64,000 bases of DNA from Brachypterus glaber (lineage: Eukaryota; Arthropoda; Insecta; Coleoptera; Kateretidae). The DNA lies in the NCBI GenBank assembly GCA_958510825.1, contig OY294047.1, forward strand, positions 54,295,365 through 54,359,364. Direction: 5' to 3'. This document shows positions 47,195 through 57,480 of this stretch, in pieces (position 1 is the first letter of the stretch; every line of letters begins with the position of its first letter). The notes beneath the pieces were generated by a model. It was not told the DNA's origin. It saw nothing but the letters and a program-made list of their open reading frames with translations, and made no database searches. The translations under genes were made by a program, and so were the position numbers.

Positions 47195-47282
47195 TAGTAC
47201 TTTTTTTTCTTTTGGGTTGGCAACAGAATCCGGTCGACAAATCAATGACGTCTTAGTTTTCTATGAAATTGTATTTTAAGCT

Positions 47283-47694
47283 AATGGAGCTCTCTACAAC
47301 TAGAATTATGAAACAAAAGACGTCTACCCTATCTCTATCTCATTTGTAACACACTTTCCAGCCAATCAAATAAATACTGTATTTGTTTTTCATACAACAA
47401 ATACAGTATTTATTTGGTTGGCCGGAAAGTGTAGCACTGAGTGGCACGAACGAACATAGCTAATGTGAATCTGTAGAATAAGATAATTCTACTAAAATTT
47501 AGATGGCGCCAGCAATTTCTTTAATAAAAATAATAGTTACACTTTTCGTTTGGCCAAGTAAATATTGTATTTGTTCAACAAAGAACAAATACAGAATTTG
47601 TTTGGTTGGGTGGAAGTGGGAGTGTATGTATGTCTTCTATCCTTTTTGGGTAGAACTTTTGTCCCTGTCTAATCTAACGGGAGAAATCGCCATT
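47283..47694 (+). mobile_element. Two-hairpin MITE, copy 2 (412 bp)
   Basis: Same family and orientation as 26774-27186. Nested in the long arm. Confidence 0.85.
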
Positions 47695-48507
47695 TTACCG
47701 TGTTAAAATTATGACTTGGTTACTGGCAGTGAAAACGAGAAAAACTGACTATAAAATATATTAAAATATCGTTTGTTCTTTGAATTTTAAACATTGCGAA
47801 GATTGTAATGCCAACCCAAAACAAAAATCCCTAAATCGGTCATCAATTTAAATGTTTGTTTTTTAAATTTTAGAGCAAAATAGAAAAAATTGTATAAAGT
47901 ACTCGTTTCATAAAACGTTTTTATTCTTATTATTTGGGTCAAATAAATATTTAGTTCATGTAAATAAATATTTTAATTTCAAAATCATTTATTAATGGGA
48001 ACAAAATAGTTTATTTGATAGAAATAAAATTTATTTGTCACAACCATTGGCTATATCCAACCAAATATTTTGTACACACAAATAAACTGTTTTATCAGTG
48101 TACGAGACAATTAAAAAAATCCGAGTAACCGACTTTTATCTATTTAAAAAAATAACACCCTGTACAAGAAATTCACGGACCGTGTAGAAAAATAAACACA
48201 CCACCCTTTTTTCGAAGAAACCGACCAGTTCCATTACTGTTCGGACCCATAACCTGTTTCAAAATTCCGCGATAGATATCCGGCCCTTCGGCCGATGGGG
48301 TTCCTTAATGTCCGGCTTGAACTTGTGACCTTCTTGCCCATAAATCATATCTCCTGGATCATTCTGGGCACATCAAAACAGCTGACCAAATAAATACTAA
48401 AAACACACTCAATATGAGATGCTTCGTATCCATAGGGTACTCTACACAGAGAAGTGTTTTAGAAATCATTACCAATTAACAAAAATTTTGCCATCATTAT
48501 CAAAAGT

Positions 48508-48893
48508 TTTTTTTCTATTTTGTGACTCTTATAAGCTTATAATCACAAGCATTTTGCGTGCTCTTATAGTCCCAGAAGAGGTTAGTACTTTTTTTTCTTT
48601 CGGGTTGGCAAGAGAACAAAATAATATGGCTTGACGTTTTCCGTGCAAATGTCAACATCGCTTCACAGTTTAATTTTCTACAAAATTTTGTGTTTAGGTT
48701 ATTTTTTACCGTGTTAAAATTGTGGCTGGGTACTTGCAGTAAAAACTAGAAGAGACTATAAAATATTTCATAATATTATTGGTTCTTAGAATTTTAAACA
48801 TGTCAACCTAAAACAAAAATCCCTAAATCAGTCATCAATTTAAATGTAATTTTTTTTTTAATTTTAGAGCAAAATATAAAAAATTAGCGGGAA
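48508..48893 (-). mobile_element. Long arm of the foldback family (right type), second copy
   Basis: Same blocks as 33444-33720, uninterrupted. Could pair with the left-type arm at 42739. Confidence 0.75.
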
Positions 48894-49502
48894 CTTTTTT
48901 ATGTATTAGTATTGTAGTATTTTTTTCTGTGTGACTTTGAAGAGTTTTATTAAAAATCAGGGTAGTTTTTGGTCTGGCCGACTTCTTTGACGATTATGTC
49001 GTTCTTTGAGCTGACCGTTGGTACGTGAGAACTAAAGGGTCATTTTGGACACCGTTGTCTTTTTTCCTTTTCGAATTTTTTGGCCGCTCAATTTGCATGA
49101 TTCATTCACAGGTCAGTTTTGTTGTGATTTATTACTGTCTTCGCAAAAGGAAGGATTAGATTCTTTATTTGATTATGTAAAGTAGAAAAAGGCAAAATCA
49201 AAACTGAAAAAATAAATCAAAGAAAAAACAAGAAAAAATAACCTTAAAACAGAATGTTTTATGATACGACACATATTAAGCAAACCATTACATAAAATAG
49301 CAGTTTTTACCCCCTTACCCCACTCCTATTTTTACCAAATCAATTCCATCCGAGTACTTTTTGTTATAAACATATGGTATAAATTTAAAATCTTTATATC
49401 AAAGCGTTCTTGAGTTATCGTGACTACAAATTTTTATCAACAAACAAAAAAATTATTTAGGACAGAAATTTTTAATTTTAAACAAAATTATAAAAATATT
49501 AA
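48894..49502. other. AT-rich intronic DNA, nothing recognised
   Basis: No gene or shared repeat seen. Confidence 0.4.
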
Positions 49503-49678
49503 TTTATTATTCCATCAATCTATTTTCTAATCATCGTACAGAGTGATATTGGTAGACTGACAGTTTCGGGCTGCTGGCCCTTGGCCTCTTGGTACTGAAG
49601 AGGGCCAGAGGCCGAAACTGTCAGTTTACCAATATCACTCTGTACGATGATTAGAAAATAGATTGATGAAATAATAAA
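49503..49678. repeat. ~175-bp hairpin directly upstream of an E74 exon
   Basis: Outer arms (TCATCGTACAGAGTGATATT at 49531 with its complement at 49631-49650) continue through CAGTTTCGG/CCGAAACTG and an inner CTGGCCCT..AGGGCCAG stem. The right arm ends 28 nt before the exon's first base. Confidence 0.88.
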
Positions 49679-49706
49679 AAAATTATTTGTTTTATTATTG
49701 TTCCAG

Positions 49707-49928
49707 GTTCTCTGCCCCCAAGTCCTGCAGATTCCGGTGTTTCCGACGTGGATAGCTCTTCCAGCGGGCACACGTCGACGGACGAGCTCAAAGCCAGGCT
49801 GCAACCGTCCATACATTCGCCCGTGAACAACCTCTTCAGCAGACACTCACTGACATGGCCCACGCACCAGGCCCAAAGAGCACCAAGTCACCTGGCGCAG
49901 TCGTTTTACCACCAGCCCTTTCCATCAA
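49707..49928 (+). CDS. Eip74EF: E74 (Eip74EF) internal exon with PPSPADSGVSDVDSSSSG block
   Basis: Acceptor TTCCAG ends at 49706; the donor is A|GTAAGT at 49929. The exon is 222 nt, 2 nt + 73 codons + 1 nt, phase 1 on both sides. It encodes SLPPSPADSGVSDVDSSSSG, then HTSTDELKARLQP and a Ser/His/Gln/Pro-rich tail ending YHQPFPS. Drosophila E74 has GSFPPSPADSGVSDVD...DELKARL in the region common to its isoforms, upstream of the C-terminal ETS domain, so orthology is well supported from recall. E74 is an ecdysone primary-response nuclear factor of the ETS family that binds DNA through its C-terminal ETS domain, which is not in this window. Upstream joining gives Gly from exon 37262-37381 or Cys if the first exon is spliced directly. 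Both keep the frame, so skipping the 120-nt exon is frame-neutral. GC content is far above the flanking introns. Confidence 0.93.
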
Positions 49929-50675
49929 GTAAGTTTCTTAATTTAAAAAATAGTGTACATTACTCGAGAGGAAAGTGTTTTTCACGCTTTTTTTATTGAA
50001 ATTGTTATAAAAATATATATTTTTTTGTCTTTTAACATATTATAATAATATAATTATAAGATTATAAAAAGTATAGATCATTGATGTGAATGAAGTACAA
50101 AACCGGTCCAAGTGTTGACCCTTGTGGTACTTCAAAAATAAAATTCCATTTCCTCTTTTTAGATAAGATTAGATCAATTGACGATAACTGCATTTTTAGG
50201 AATAAAAATCAAATATTAGAAAAAATACACTGAATTTAAAGTACTAGTAAAATTGATACAAAAATAATTATAAATTGATACGGTTGTTAGTTTTACAAAA
50301 CGGGGTTCTTATTACATTAAAATATTTTTTTTATAATTAATTAAAAAAAATAATATTAATAAAAAAATATAATAGTTACTTAATTTAATAGAACTGACAA
50401 TAACATTACATTTTTTATAATATTAATTAAAAATAAATAAACAATATTAATAAAAAAATATAATCGTTACTTTTAAGTAATTAAAATTTAATAGAATTGA
50501 AAATTACATATGAAAATTGTACTTAATTATTTTTAAGTAAACATATTCTGCAGCATATGAATCAATAGACAAACAAATAAATGAGACTAAAAAAAACTGG
50601 AAAACTAAATATTAAGAATTCTCAACTTTTTACCTCTGACGGAACTCACCTCTAAAAAAAAAAGTTTACCCCTAA
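49929..50675. other. E74 intron beyond the exon, nothing recognised
   Basis: Very AT-rich with imperfect repeats of AATATTAATAAAAAAATATAAT near 50340-50470. Confidence 0.45.
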
Positions 50676-50730
50676 GGGAACGTTCAAGTATTACGTAACG
50701 AAAATTTTGATCATTTTGGATCCGGGTTTA
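50676..50730. mobile_element. Left end of a GGGAACG Harbinger-type MITE
   Basis: GGGAACGTTCAAGTATTACG.., TAA before it, right end missing. Confidence 0.7.
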
Positions 50731-51628
50731 ACACACTCACACATACATATGTAATTCTTTGTTACATTATGTACAAGAAAAACTTTGTCAAGTTTTTTTA
50801 TTCGAAATGACCCTTATTGTGTATTGTGTGTTTGTTCTTTTTTATATACTGTACGTGTAAATAAAATCTCCCCATAGAATTAAAACTTAACAACGTTGCA
50901 TCTTTCTGCGCGCTCTGTTGAACGCACTGAGGTTGGGCCTCAGAGCCTCTGAAGCCTGAGGCCTTTGAGTCAGAGCTCTAGAGGCTCAGTTACTAAATGC
51001 AGCACTACAGAACACGCTGTTGCCGTGTTCTTAGCTCTAGTACACATTCACATTGGGAGAACTCATGTACACGTTAGTAGGTATTGCGGCGGATGAGCCA
51101 ACCCCCTCCACTTTTCATTTAGACCACGCCCCCTACTTTAATAGCCCCCATAACAGAGCTGTTTTAACAGGGCTGTTTTAATAGATCTGTTTTAACATAC
51201 CTACTCAAGTTCTGTAGGTAAAAAAAGTTGTTGTGTTGTTTAGATTATGAAAATATCGCACGAGATCATACAGTGATCATGTGAATAGTTACGAACAGAT
51301 GAATGTAGGAAAAATTAAATTAAAATTGTAACAAAATATAAACATAAACTATTTGCAACTGTGACCTGCCCTAATTTGCCGAATGTTGCGTTTTGCCAAA
51401 ATAAAATGCGCACATGATCAAAATTAGATTGTGCTAAAATTAAAAATAAAATTTTTACCGGAATGCAGCTGAAAAAAAAGTCAGGTGATTTTTCTGTTTT
51501 TGCCAGGCAAGGCTAAAAGGGAATAAATGTTAGCAAAAAATAAATATTTATTATGATTTACTTTTGTTTGATTAAAGATGCCTCTAATAGAGGGCGACAC
51601 TTTTATTTTCCCTTGCATTTTTTCAACC
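50731..51628. other. Intronic DNA, nothing recognised
   Basis: A GC-richer patch near 50900-51000 with repeated CCTCAGAG/GAGGC words; no ORF. Confidence 0.4.
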
Positions 51629-51943
51629 TCTCTACAACTCTCTACAACTAGAATTATGAAACAAAAGACGTCTATCCTATCTGTATCTCATTTGTGCTAC
51701 ACTTTCCAGCCAACCAAATAAATACTGTATTTGTTTTTCATACAACAAATACAGTATTTATTTGGTTGGCCGGAAAGTGTAGCACTGAGCGGCACGAACG
51801 AACATAGCTAATGTGAATCTGTAGAATAAGATAATTCTACTAAAATTTAGATGGCGCCAGTAATTTCTTTAATAAAAATAATAGTTACACTTTTCGCCCG
51901 GCCAAATACAGAATTTGTTTGGTTGGGTGGAAGTGGGAGTGTA
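51629..51943 (+). mobile_element. Two-hairpin MITE, copy 3, left part (split by LINE)
   Basis: Left three quarters of the MITE, ending GTGGGAGTGTA. A 12-bp CTCTCTACAACT duplication lies at the left end, and a ~30-bp deletion removes part of the second hairpin. The rest is at 56131-56200. Confidence 0.85.
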
Positions 51944-52685
51944 AAATAAACAACTGAAAGATAAACTAAGATTCGTGGAAACAGCTCAAAAAAGTAACAA
52001 CATTATAATCTACGGATTAAGCGAAACCGGTTCTGATCTGGACGTATTTAAAAACTTTTTAGAAACTAAATTAGAAATAAACATAAACAGAGAAGATCTA
52101 AATAAAATTTATAGAATAGGTAAAAAAGGAGATACTGTCCGCCCACTTCTGGTCAATTTTGTCTCAAATATAAGAAAACAAGACATCTTCAAAAATATTG
52201 CTAAACTAAAAGGCACTAACATCTCTATATCAAGTGACTTGACCAAGGAAGAAAGGGACGAGAAAAAATTACTTTTGCAACATTACAAAGCTGCTAAAGA
52301 AAAAAATTTAAGTACCAAACTAAGAGATAACATACTTATTATAAACGGCGAAAAATTTACCTATCAACAACTAAAGAACACTGTACCTGAAATAAAAGTA
52401 ACAAATCAAGACCCACAAGAAAATAATTTGGAAAAAGAGTTAGAAATCATAAAGGAAGATAGAAAGAACATAAGACCAAAAGACAGCAACGTAGAGAGAG
52501 TAAATCAAACTGAAGAAAAAGAGGCAAAAGCAAATACAAATCCTAACAAGAGACGTTTAGAGGAATCGTTAATCCTTACTGATCCTAGCAAAAAAAACAA
52601 AGTAGACAACAAAAATCCACAAGCATCTCGAGTTCTACGTTCCGTGGTGAATGCTGGGTCTCCTGGTACATATAAAAAAACATAA
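51944..52685 (+). pseudogene. LINE ORF1 protein, N-terminally truncated
   Basis: Nucleic-acid-binding protein that coats the LINE RNA. The frame is open from the MITE junction: NKQLKDKLRFVE is the end of a coiled coil, then KSNNIIIYGL opens the RRM-like region. It continues RIGKKGDTVRPLLVNF, ..ISISSDLTKEERDEKKLLLQ, and a Lys/Glu/Asn-rich tail with basic patches (NKRR, KKNK). No ATG occurs at the start; a GTG at 51975 is not a plausible eukaryotic start, so the real N-terminus was lost when the element was truncated on insertion. About 246 residues remain. Ends with TAA at 52683-52685. Confidence 0.8.
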
Positions 52686-52850
52686 TCTCCACATACATAT
52701 AGTGGCACAAACATTTTTATTATTTTAATTTTGTTAATTATAGGTTAATATTTTGTGTATTTTAGTTTTAAGATTTTATTTCTGTAATCTAAGAGTGAAT
52801 TTTGTAAGAAGATAAGATTGGGTATAAAGTTATTGTGTTATATTGCTTAA

Positions 52851-55769
52851 ATGGATCCTTTTATTCGGGACTTTAGTGAAAATAATATAAGAACAGAGTT
52901 TGTAGAAAATGCTGTAGAATGCAATTCTGTATTCGAAATAAATAAGAATACTTTGAATTTTAAATTGCTTAATCTAAACATAAGAAGTGTTAATAAAAAT
53001 TTACCGGAGTTAGAAATTTTTTTAGAACAGTTTTCGGATAAATTTGATTGTATTTTACTGACTGAAACTAGGCAAGTTAATGCAGAATATATAAAACTGG
53101 ATGGATATAACATAATTTATAGTGAAGGGGTTTACAATCAAAATGACGGTGTGATATTGTTCGTGAAAGATGGTCTTGAATACACTTATAAATTGGAGTA
53201 CATAGATGAATGTAAGGTAATAAATGCTAAAATTAATTTTAATAATAGCGTTATAAATTTGCTGGGTATTTATAGACTTAATCCTGTAAATGAAAGAAAG
53301 TTTATAACTGACCTAGATAAATATCTAGCAAATAATGTAACTAGGGATGAAATATGTCTATTAACAGGAGACTTAAATATTGACATTTTAAACCCTGATT
53401 CGACAGCAAGCGAATACCTTAATATCATGAATGAAAATTTGTTTAAGTCATTTATTAACAATATTACAAGAAAATCATCCGGCACCTGTTTAGACCATAT
53501 ATTTATAAAAACAAAAGATAATTTGGAAGATTTCATCATACCTATAACCGTAAGTACTAACATAACCGACCATTATCCAACGGCGGTACAAATAATAATG
53601 GGTCAAAAAATAAAACATAAAATAAGTAAAAATAATTTTATTAAGCAAATTAACTATAAAACATTAAATCAAGATTTAAATAATATTAGCTGGGACTCTC
53701 TTCTCAATAGTGACGTAGAAACTGCAACAAATAACTTTATTAATACAGTTAAAAAATATATAGTTAAAAACACAATTTGCAAAAAAATTAGGAAAGAAAA
53801 AGTTAAACGTAAGCCTTGGATTACTCAAGGAATTATTAATTCCATAATAAACAGGGATAATCTTTTAAAACAGTTTTACGTTACAAAAGATCAAAATATT
53901 AAAGCTACCTACAACTCCTTTAGAAATAAATTAAACAAAATAATATCTAAAGCAAAAAGCGATTATTATAAAAATAAAATTCAAAATAGCAATAGTAACA
54001 AACAAATGTGGAACACGATAAACGAACTTAAAAACACTAAAACCGGCGAAAATAAAAATAAAATTAATGAACTACGGCATAAAAATAATATAGTCAAAGA
54101 TAAGGAGAAAATCTGCAATATTTTTAATAAGCACTACATTAAAATGGGAGGGAAACTAGCTAAAAAAATTAAAAAACTTAACAATTATAAAGAGAATAAA
54201 TTAGAAATTGCTAATTCTATGTTTTTAATGCCCACCAGCCCTAAAGAAATCAGTTTAGTAATAAAAAACCTTAAAAATAAGAAATCTGTAGGAATTGATG
54301 AAATTTCCAGTCAAATAATAAAGAATATCTCAAATTCTATAGAGTATCCATTGGCGAAACTTATGAATGAAATATTTGATTCAGGAGTGTGTCCGAAGGC
54401 ATTTAAAACCTCAATAGTAGTGCCAATTTATAAAAAAGGTGACAAACTGGACCCTGTCAATTATAGGCCTATATCCCTTATAACCAACTTTACCAAGGTA
54501 TTTGAAACACTTGTAAAAAACAGAATTGAGAATTTTATTAAAAAGTATTTGATTATCTCTGACAGGCAGTACGGCTTTCAAAAGGGTAAGTCTACGCAAC
54601 ATGCTATAACTAATCTAATTAATGATCTTTATGACTCTCTAGATAAAGGTATACCTACCTTATGTATATTCTTAGACCTTGCGAAGGCTTTTGATACTGT
54701 CTGTCATGAGAAGTTAATCAATACATTGGAACGGTTAGGTATAAGGGGTACCTTGTTAAAACTTATTAGAAGTTACCTAAAAGATAGAGAACAGTTTGTT
54801 AAAATAGGAAAACACATGAGTGACCCACTTTCACCTGAATTTGGTGTACCACAAGGCACTATATTGGGGCCACTACTATTTATATTATACATAAATAACC
54901 TCTTTTTAGTAAAAACTAGAGGCAAAATCATAAGTTTCGCTGATGATACCACTGTACTATATAAGGGTACTAGCTGGGAAGAACTCATAAGTATGGTCCT
55001 GTCTGACTTTGTTCTTATCAAGAGCTGGTTTGACCACAATATTTTAACACTAAATTTTGACAAGACCGTATTTATGACATTCGGATGCTACTCAAATAGT
55101 ATACCAGAGTTGGATATACTTACTTTTTTTACTGAAGATGATAACTTCTCCATAAAAAATACCAAATCTACTAAGTTCCTGGGAATCACTATAGATCAGC
55201 ACCTCAGGTGGGATTTGCATGTAAAACAAATTAATAGTAAAATTAGATGTTTTATTCCCTATTTTAAAATTTTAAATCAAATTCTTAATCTTCAACAACT
55301 CAATATGATTTATAGTGCTCTAGTAGAATCTCACTTGAGGTATGGTATACTAGGTTGGGGTGGGGTATACAGGAGTTTCTTAGAAGATCTGGAAATAACC
55401 CAAAAAAGAATACTTAAAGTTATTCACAAAAAGAGTTATACTTACCCGTCTGATGAAATCTTCTCATTGTCAAGAAGAATGGACTGCAGGCAGCTTTATT
55501 ATCTATCCTTAAGTATACATATGCACTCTGCAAAAAAAGAATTTAGATCGACAGTTACAAGAAATAATAAAAACTTACTTGTTCCAAAAGTATTTAAGAC
55601 TATTGGTCAAAGAAGCAGCAAATACCTGGGCCCAAGGGTTTATAATTCGTTTCCTCCTGAAATAAAAAATATTTTAGTACTAAATTCATTTAAAACAACA
55701 TGTAAAAACTATATTCTTAACTTACCTAGAGTATACGTCCATAATATTATAGATCTGAAAAATGTCTAA
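52851..55769 (+). CDS. LINE ORF2: APE endonuclease + reverse transcriptase, 972 aa, intact
   Basis: Nicks target DNA and copies the LINE RNA in place. Endonuclease at about residues 40-250: LNIRSVNKN, LLTETR (catalytic Glu), GIYR, LLTGDLNID (G173-D174-x-N176), SGTCLDHIF and ITDHYPT (catalytic Asp-His). After a basic linker the RT begins at about 470: KKSVGIDEIS, VVPIYKKGD, NYRPISLI, QYGFQKGKST, FLDLAKAFDTV, GVPQGTILGPLLF, FADD at 696-699 (catalytic, F in place of Y) and KFLGITID. The C-terminal region has LRYGILGWGG, QKRILKVIH and PRVYNSFPPEI, usual for this group. No RNase H. The ATG at 52851 gives a normal length and there are no stops or frameshifts, so the insertion is recent. Without a full ORF1 and 5' end it is probably not autonomous. 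Confidence 0.92.
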   Translation: MDPFIRDFSENNIRTEFVENAVECNSVFEINKNTLNFKLLNLNIRSVNKNLPELEIFLEQFSDKFDCILLTETRQVNAEYIKLDGYNIIYSEGVYNQNDGVILFVKDGLEYTYKLEYIDECKVINAKINFNNSVINLLGIYRLNPVNERKFITDLDKYLANNVTRDEICLLTGDLNIDILNPDSTASEYLNIMNENLFKSFINNITRKSSGTCLDHIFIKTKDNLEDFIIPITVSTNITDHYPTAVQIIMGQKIKHKISKNNFIKQINYKTLNQDLNNISWDSLLNSDVETATNNFINTVKKYIVKNTICKKIRKEKVKRKPWITQGIINSIINRDNLLKQFYVTKDQNIKATYNSFRNKLNKIISKAKSDYYKNKIQNSNSNKQMWNTINELKNTKTGENKNKINELRHKNNIVKDKEKICNIFNKHYIKMGGKLAKKIKKLNNYKENKLEIANSMFLMPTSPKEISLVIKNLKNKKSVGIDEISSQIIKNISNSIEYPLAKLMNEIFDSGVCPKAFKTSIVVPIYKKGDKLDPVNYRPISLITNFTKVFETLVKNRIENFIKKYLIISDRQYGFQKGKSTQHAITNLINDLYDSLDKGIPTLCIFLDLAKAFDTVCHEKLINTLERLGIRGTLLKLIRSYLKDREQFVKIGKHMSDPLSPEFGVPQGTILGPLLFILYINNLFLVKTRGKIISFADDTTVLYKGTSWEELISMVLSDFVLIKSWFDHNILTLNFDKTVFMTFGCYSNSIPELDILTFFTEDDNFSIKNTKSTKFLGITIDQHLRWDLHVKQINSKIRCFIPYFKILNQILNLQQLNMIYSALVESHLRYGILGWGGVYRSFLEDLEITQKRILKVIHKKSYTYPSDEIFSLSRRMDCRQLYYLSLSIHMHSAKKEFRSTVTRNNKNLLVPKVFKTIGQRSSKYLGPRVYNSFPPEIKNILVLNSFKTTCKNYILNLPRVYVHNIIDLKNV

Positions 55770-56130
55770 CTCGGTAAAATTACTCACTCCTTTAAAAAAA
55801 TAAAAAAAAAAAAAATAAATAAAAAAGCAAAAATAAATGTATTCTTATTTATAACTCTGTTTATATAAATTCTACAGCATTACTTAAAGTGTATACTTAC
55901 CCAATCTACCTCCCCAAACACTTATAATTATTTTGTTTTATGTATAAAATGTAGTATTTAATATTATGTATTTGATGTATTCTATGTTTTTTTTTTTATA
56001 TACGCACATTCAAATTTACTTTGTAAATTTTAGTGCATATTAGCATATTTGTTGCAAATTATTTATTATTTATATTGTGAAACTTAAATGCAATAAATAT
56101 TATTATTATTATATATTATTATTATTATTA
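55770..56130 (+). other. LINE 3' UTR and (ATT)n tail
   Basis: Contains A-rich stretches at 55795-55835 and ends in TATTATT repeats instead of a simple poly(A). Confidence 0.75.
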
Positions 56131-56200
56131 TATGTATGTCTTCTATCCTTTTTGGGTAGAACTTTTGTCCCTGTCTAATCTAACAGGAGAAATCGCCATT
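56131..56200 (+). mobile_element. Two-hairpin MITE, copy 3, right part
   Basis: TATGTATGTCTTCTATCC..GAGAAATCGCCATT continues the sequence interrupted at 51943. Confidence 0.88.
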
Positions 56201-56247
56201 TAATGCAATAAATGGCGAATTTATTACTTTATATATCTATTTCTGGA

Positions 56248-56645
56248 CAGACAGCACTATTAGATTCCAGGGGATATACTTTCTGGATATAAAGTATATC
56301 CAGTGGATAGCATGGATTGCCATTAGATATCCCATGGACATCCAAATGTCCGCCTATATCTAGGATATCCACTGGATATCCACGGGATCTCCAATGGACA
56401 TCTATCTTTTAACCCTAAAGTATATCCACTGGATCTCTAATGGATATCCAGTGAATATATTTTAGGGAGGTTAAAAAAATAGATGTCCACTGGAGATCTC
56501 GTGGATATCCAGTGGATATCCTGGATATAGACGGACATGTTGATGTCCATGGGATATCTAATGTCAATCCAGGTTATCCACTGGATATACTCTATATCCA
56601 GAAAGTATATCCCCTGGATATCTAATAGTTATTATGTGCTGTCTG
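56248..56645. mobile_element. ~400-bp palindromic element rich in GGATATCC words
   Basis: CAGACAGCAC..TATTAGAT at the left and ATCTAATAG..GTGCTGTCTG at the right are inverted, and the pairing extends through CCAGGGGATATACTTTCTGG to the centre. CACTGGATATCCA-like words recur many times. No ORF. Confidence 0.8.
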
Positions 56646-56647
56646 GG

Positions 56648-57066
56648 TAGCCTTCAGTATCCCAATTTAACACTTTTGAATGTATTCTTTAAATAATAAT
56701 TCCCTTGTACCTTTCATGTTTGGAATTTTTTTTCTTGGCTTGCACAATATGTATTAAAATAAACGAGGAAAAATAATATACTTGGCGTTAAGATAAAAAA
56801 AATTATGTACTTGTATTCAAATATAATTTTGCGATAAACAAATTTAAGATAGGCAAAAGTTCATTTTGTTTATATAACACTGATATGGGAAAGTATATTT
56901 TTTTAATAAAGTAATATTTTGCTTTTTTTAATGCATAATGTTACATAAAAAAAATGGGGACGTGTGCAGTTTATAGACTGTTTTAAAAATTATGTGATAA
57001 TAAATATAATTAATCTCTTTAGGAAAGACTACTTATACATAATAATCGCCCCCTACCCAGATAGCA
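56648..57066. other. AT-rich DNA, nothing recognised
   Basis: No gene or shared repeat seen. Confidence 0.4.
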
Positions 57067-57480
57067 AATGGCGATTTCTCCCGTTAGATTAGACAGGGAC
57101 AAAAGTTCTACCCAAAAAGGATAGAAGACATACATACACTCCCACTTCCACCCAACCAAACAAATTCTGTATTTGTTTTTTGTTGAACAAATACAATATT
57201 TACTTGGCCGGGCGAAAAGTGTAACTATATTATTTTTATTAAAGAAATTACTGGCGCCATCTAAATTTTAGTAGAATTATCTTATTCTACAGATTCAAAT
57301 TAGCTATGTTCGTTCGTGCCGCTCAGTGCTACACTTTCCGGCCAACCAAATAAATACTGTATTTGTTGTATGAAAAACAAATACAGTATTTATTTGGTTG
57401 GCTGGAAAGTGTAGCACAAATGAGATACAGATAGGATAGACGTCTTTTGTTTCATAATTCTAGTTGTAGAGAGCTCCATT
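57067..57480 (-). mobile_element. Two-hairpin MITE, copy 4 (414 bp), reversed
   Basis: Reverse complement of the 26774 family, near full length. Confidence 0.88.

Larger units (their letters stand above)
46706..47926 (-). mobile_element. Long arm of the foldback family (right type) with two nested MITEs
   Basis: Starts with the CTATTTTGTGACTATCATAA / GCGTGTTCTTATAGG block and ends CCCTAAATCGGTCATCAATT..TAGAGCAAAATAGAAAAAAT, as in 33444-33720. Interrupted by 46771-47194 and 47283-47694. Confidence 0.75.
37382..49706 (+). other. Eip74EF: E74 intron (~12.3 kb), GC-AG type, phase 1
   Basis: GCAAGT donor at 37382 and TTCCAG acceptor ending at 49706. Contains MITEs, a Helitron-like element and long-arm foldback copies. 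A long hairpin ends about 30 nt before the acceptor. Confidence 0.7.
51944..56130 (+). mobile_element. Non-LTR retrotransposon (LINE), 5'-truncated, ~4.2 kb
   Basis: Order: ORF1 (5' end missing), 165-nt spacer, ORF2 with endonuclease and RT, ~360-nt 3' UTR, and an (ATT)n tail at about 56097-56130. It begins exactly where the MITE is interrupted. Target duplication is absent or at most TA. No RNase H domain. Clade likely in the CR1/L2 or Jockey groups; not settled. Confidence 0.9.

Noticed and set aside
48259..48371. 37-codon - strand open frame (GDMIYGQEGHKFKPDIKEPH) after an AG
   Set aside because: Protein-like composition and GC-richer than its flanks, but very short, no family recognised and no partner exon on that strand.
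49520..49863. Two - strand ORFs of 70-108 codons
   Set aside because: Antisense to the GC-rich E74 exon and to the hairpin; no features of their own.
53270..55063. Several antisense ORFs (53270-53563, 54411-54602, 54773-55063)
   Set aside because: Shadows of the intact LINE ORF2 on the other strand.
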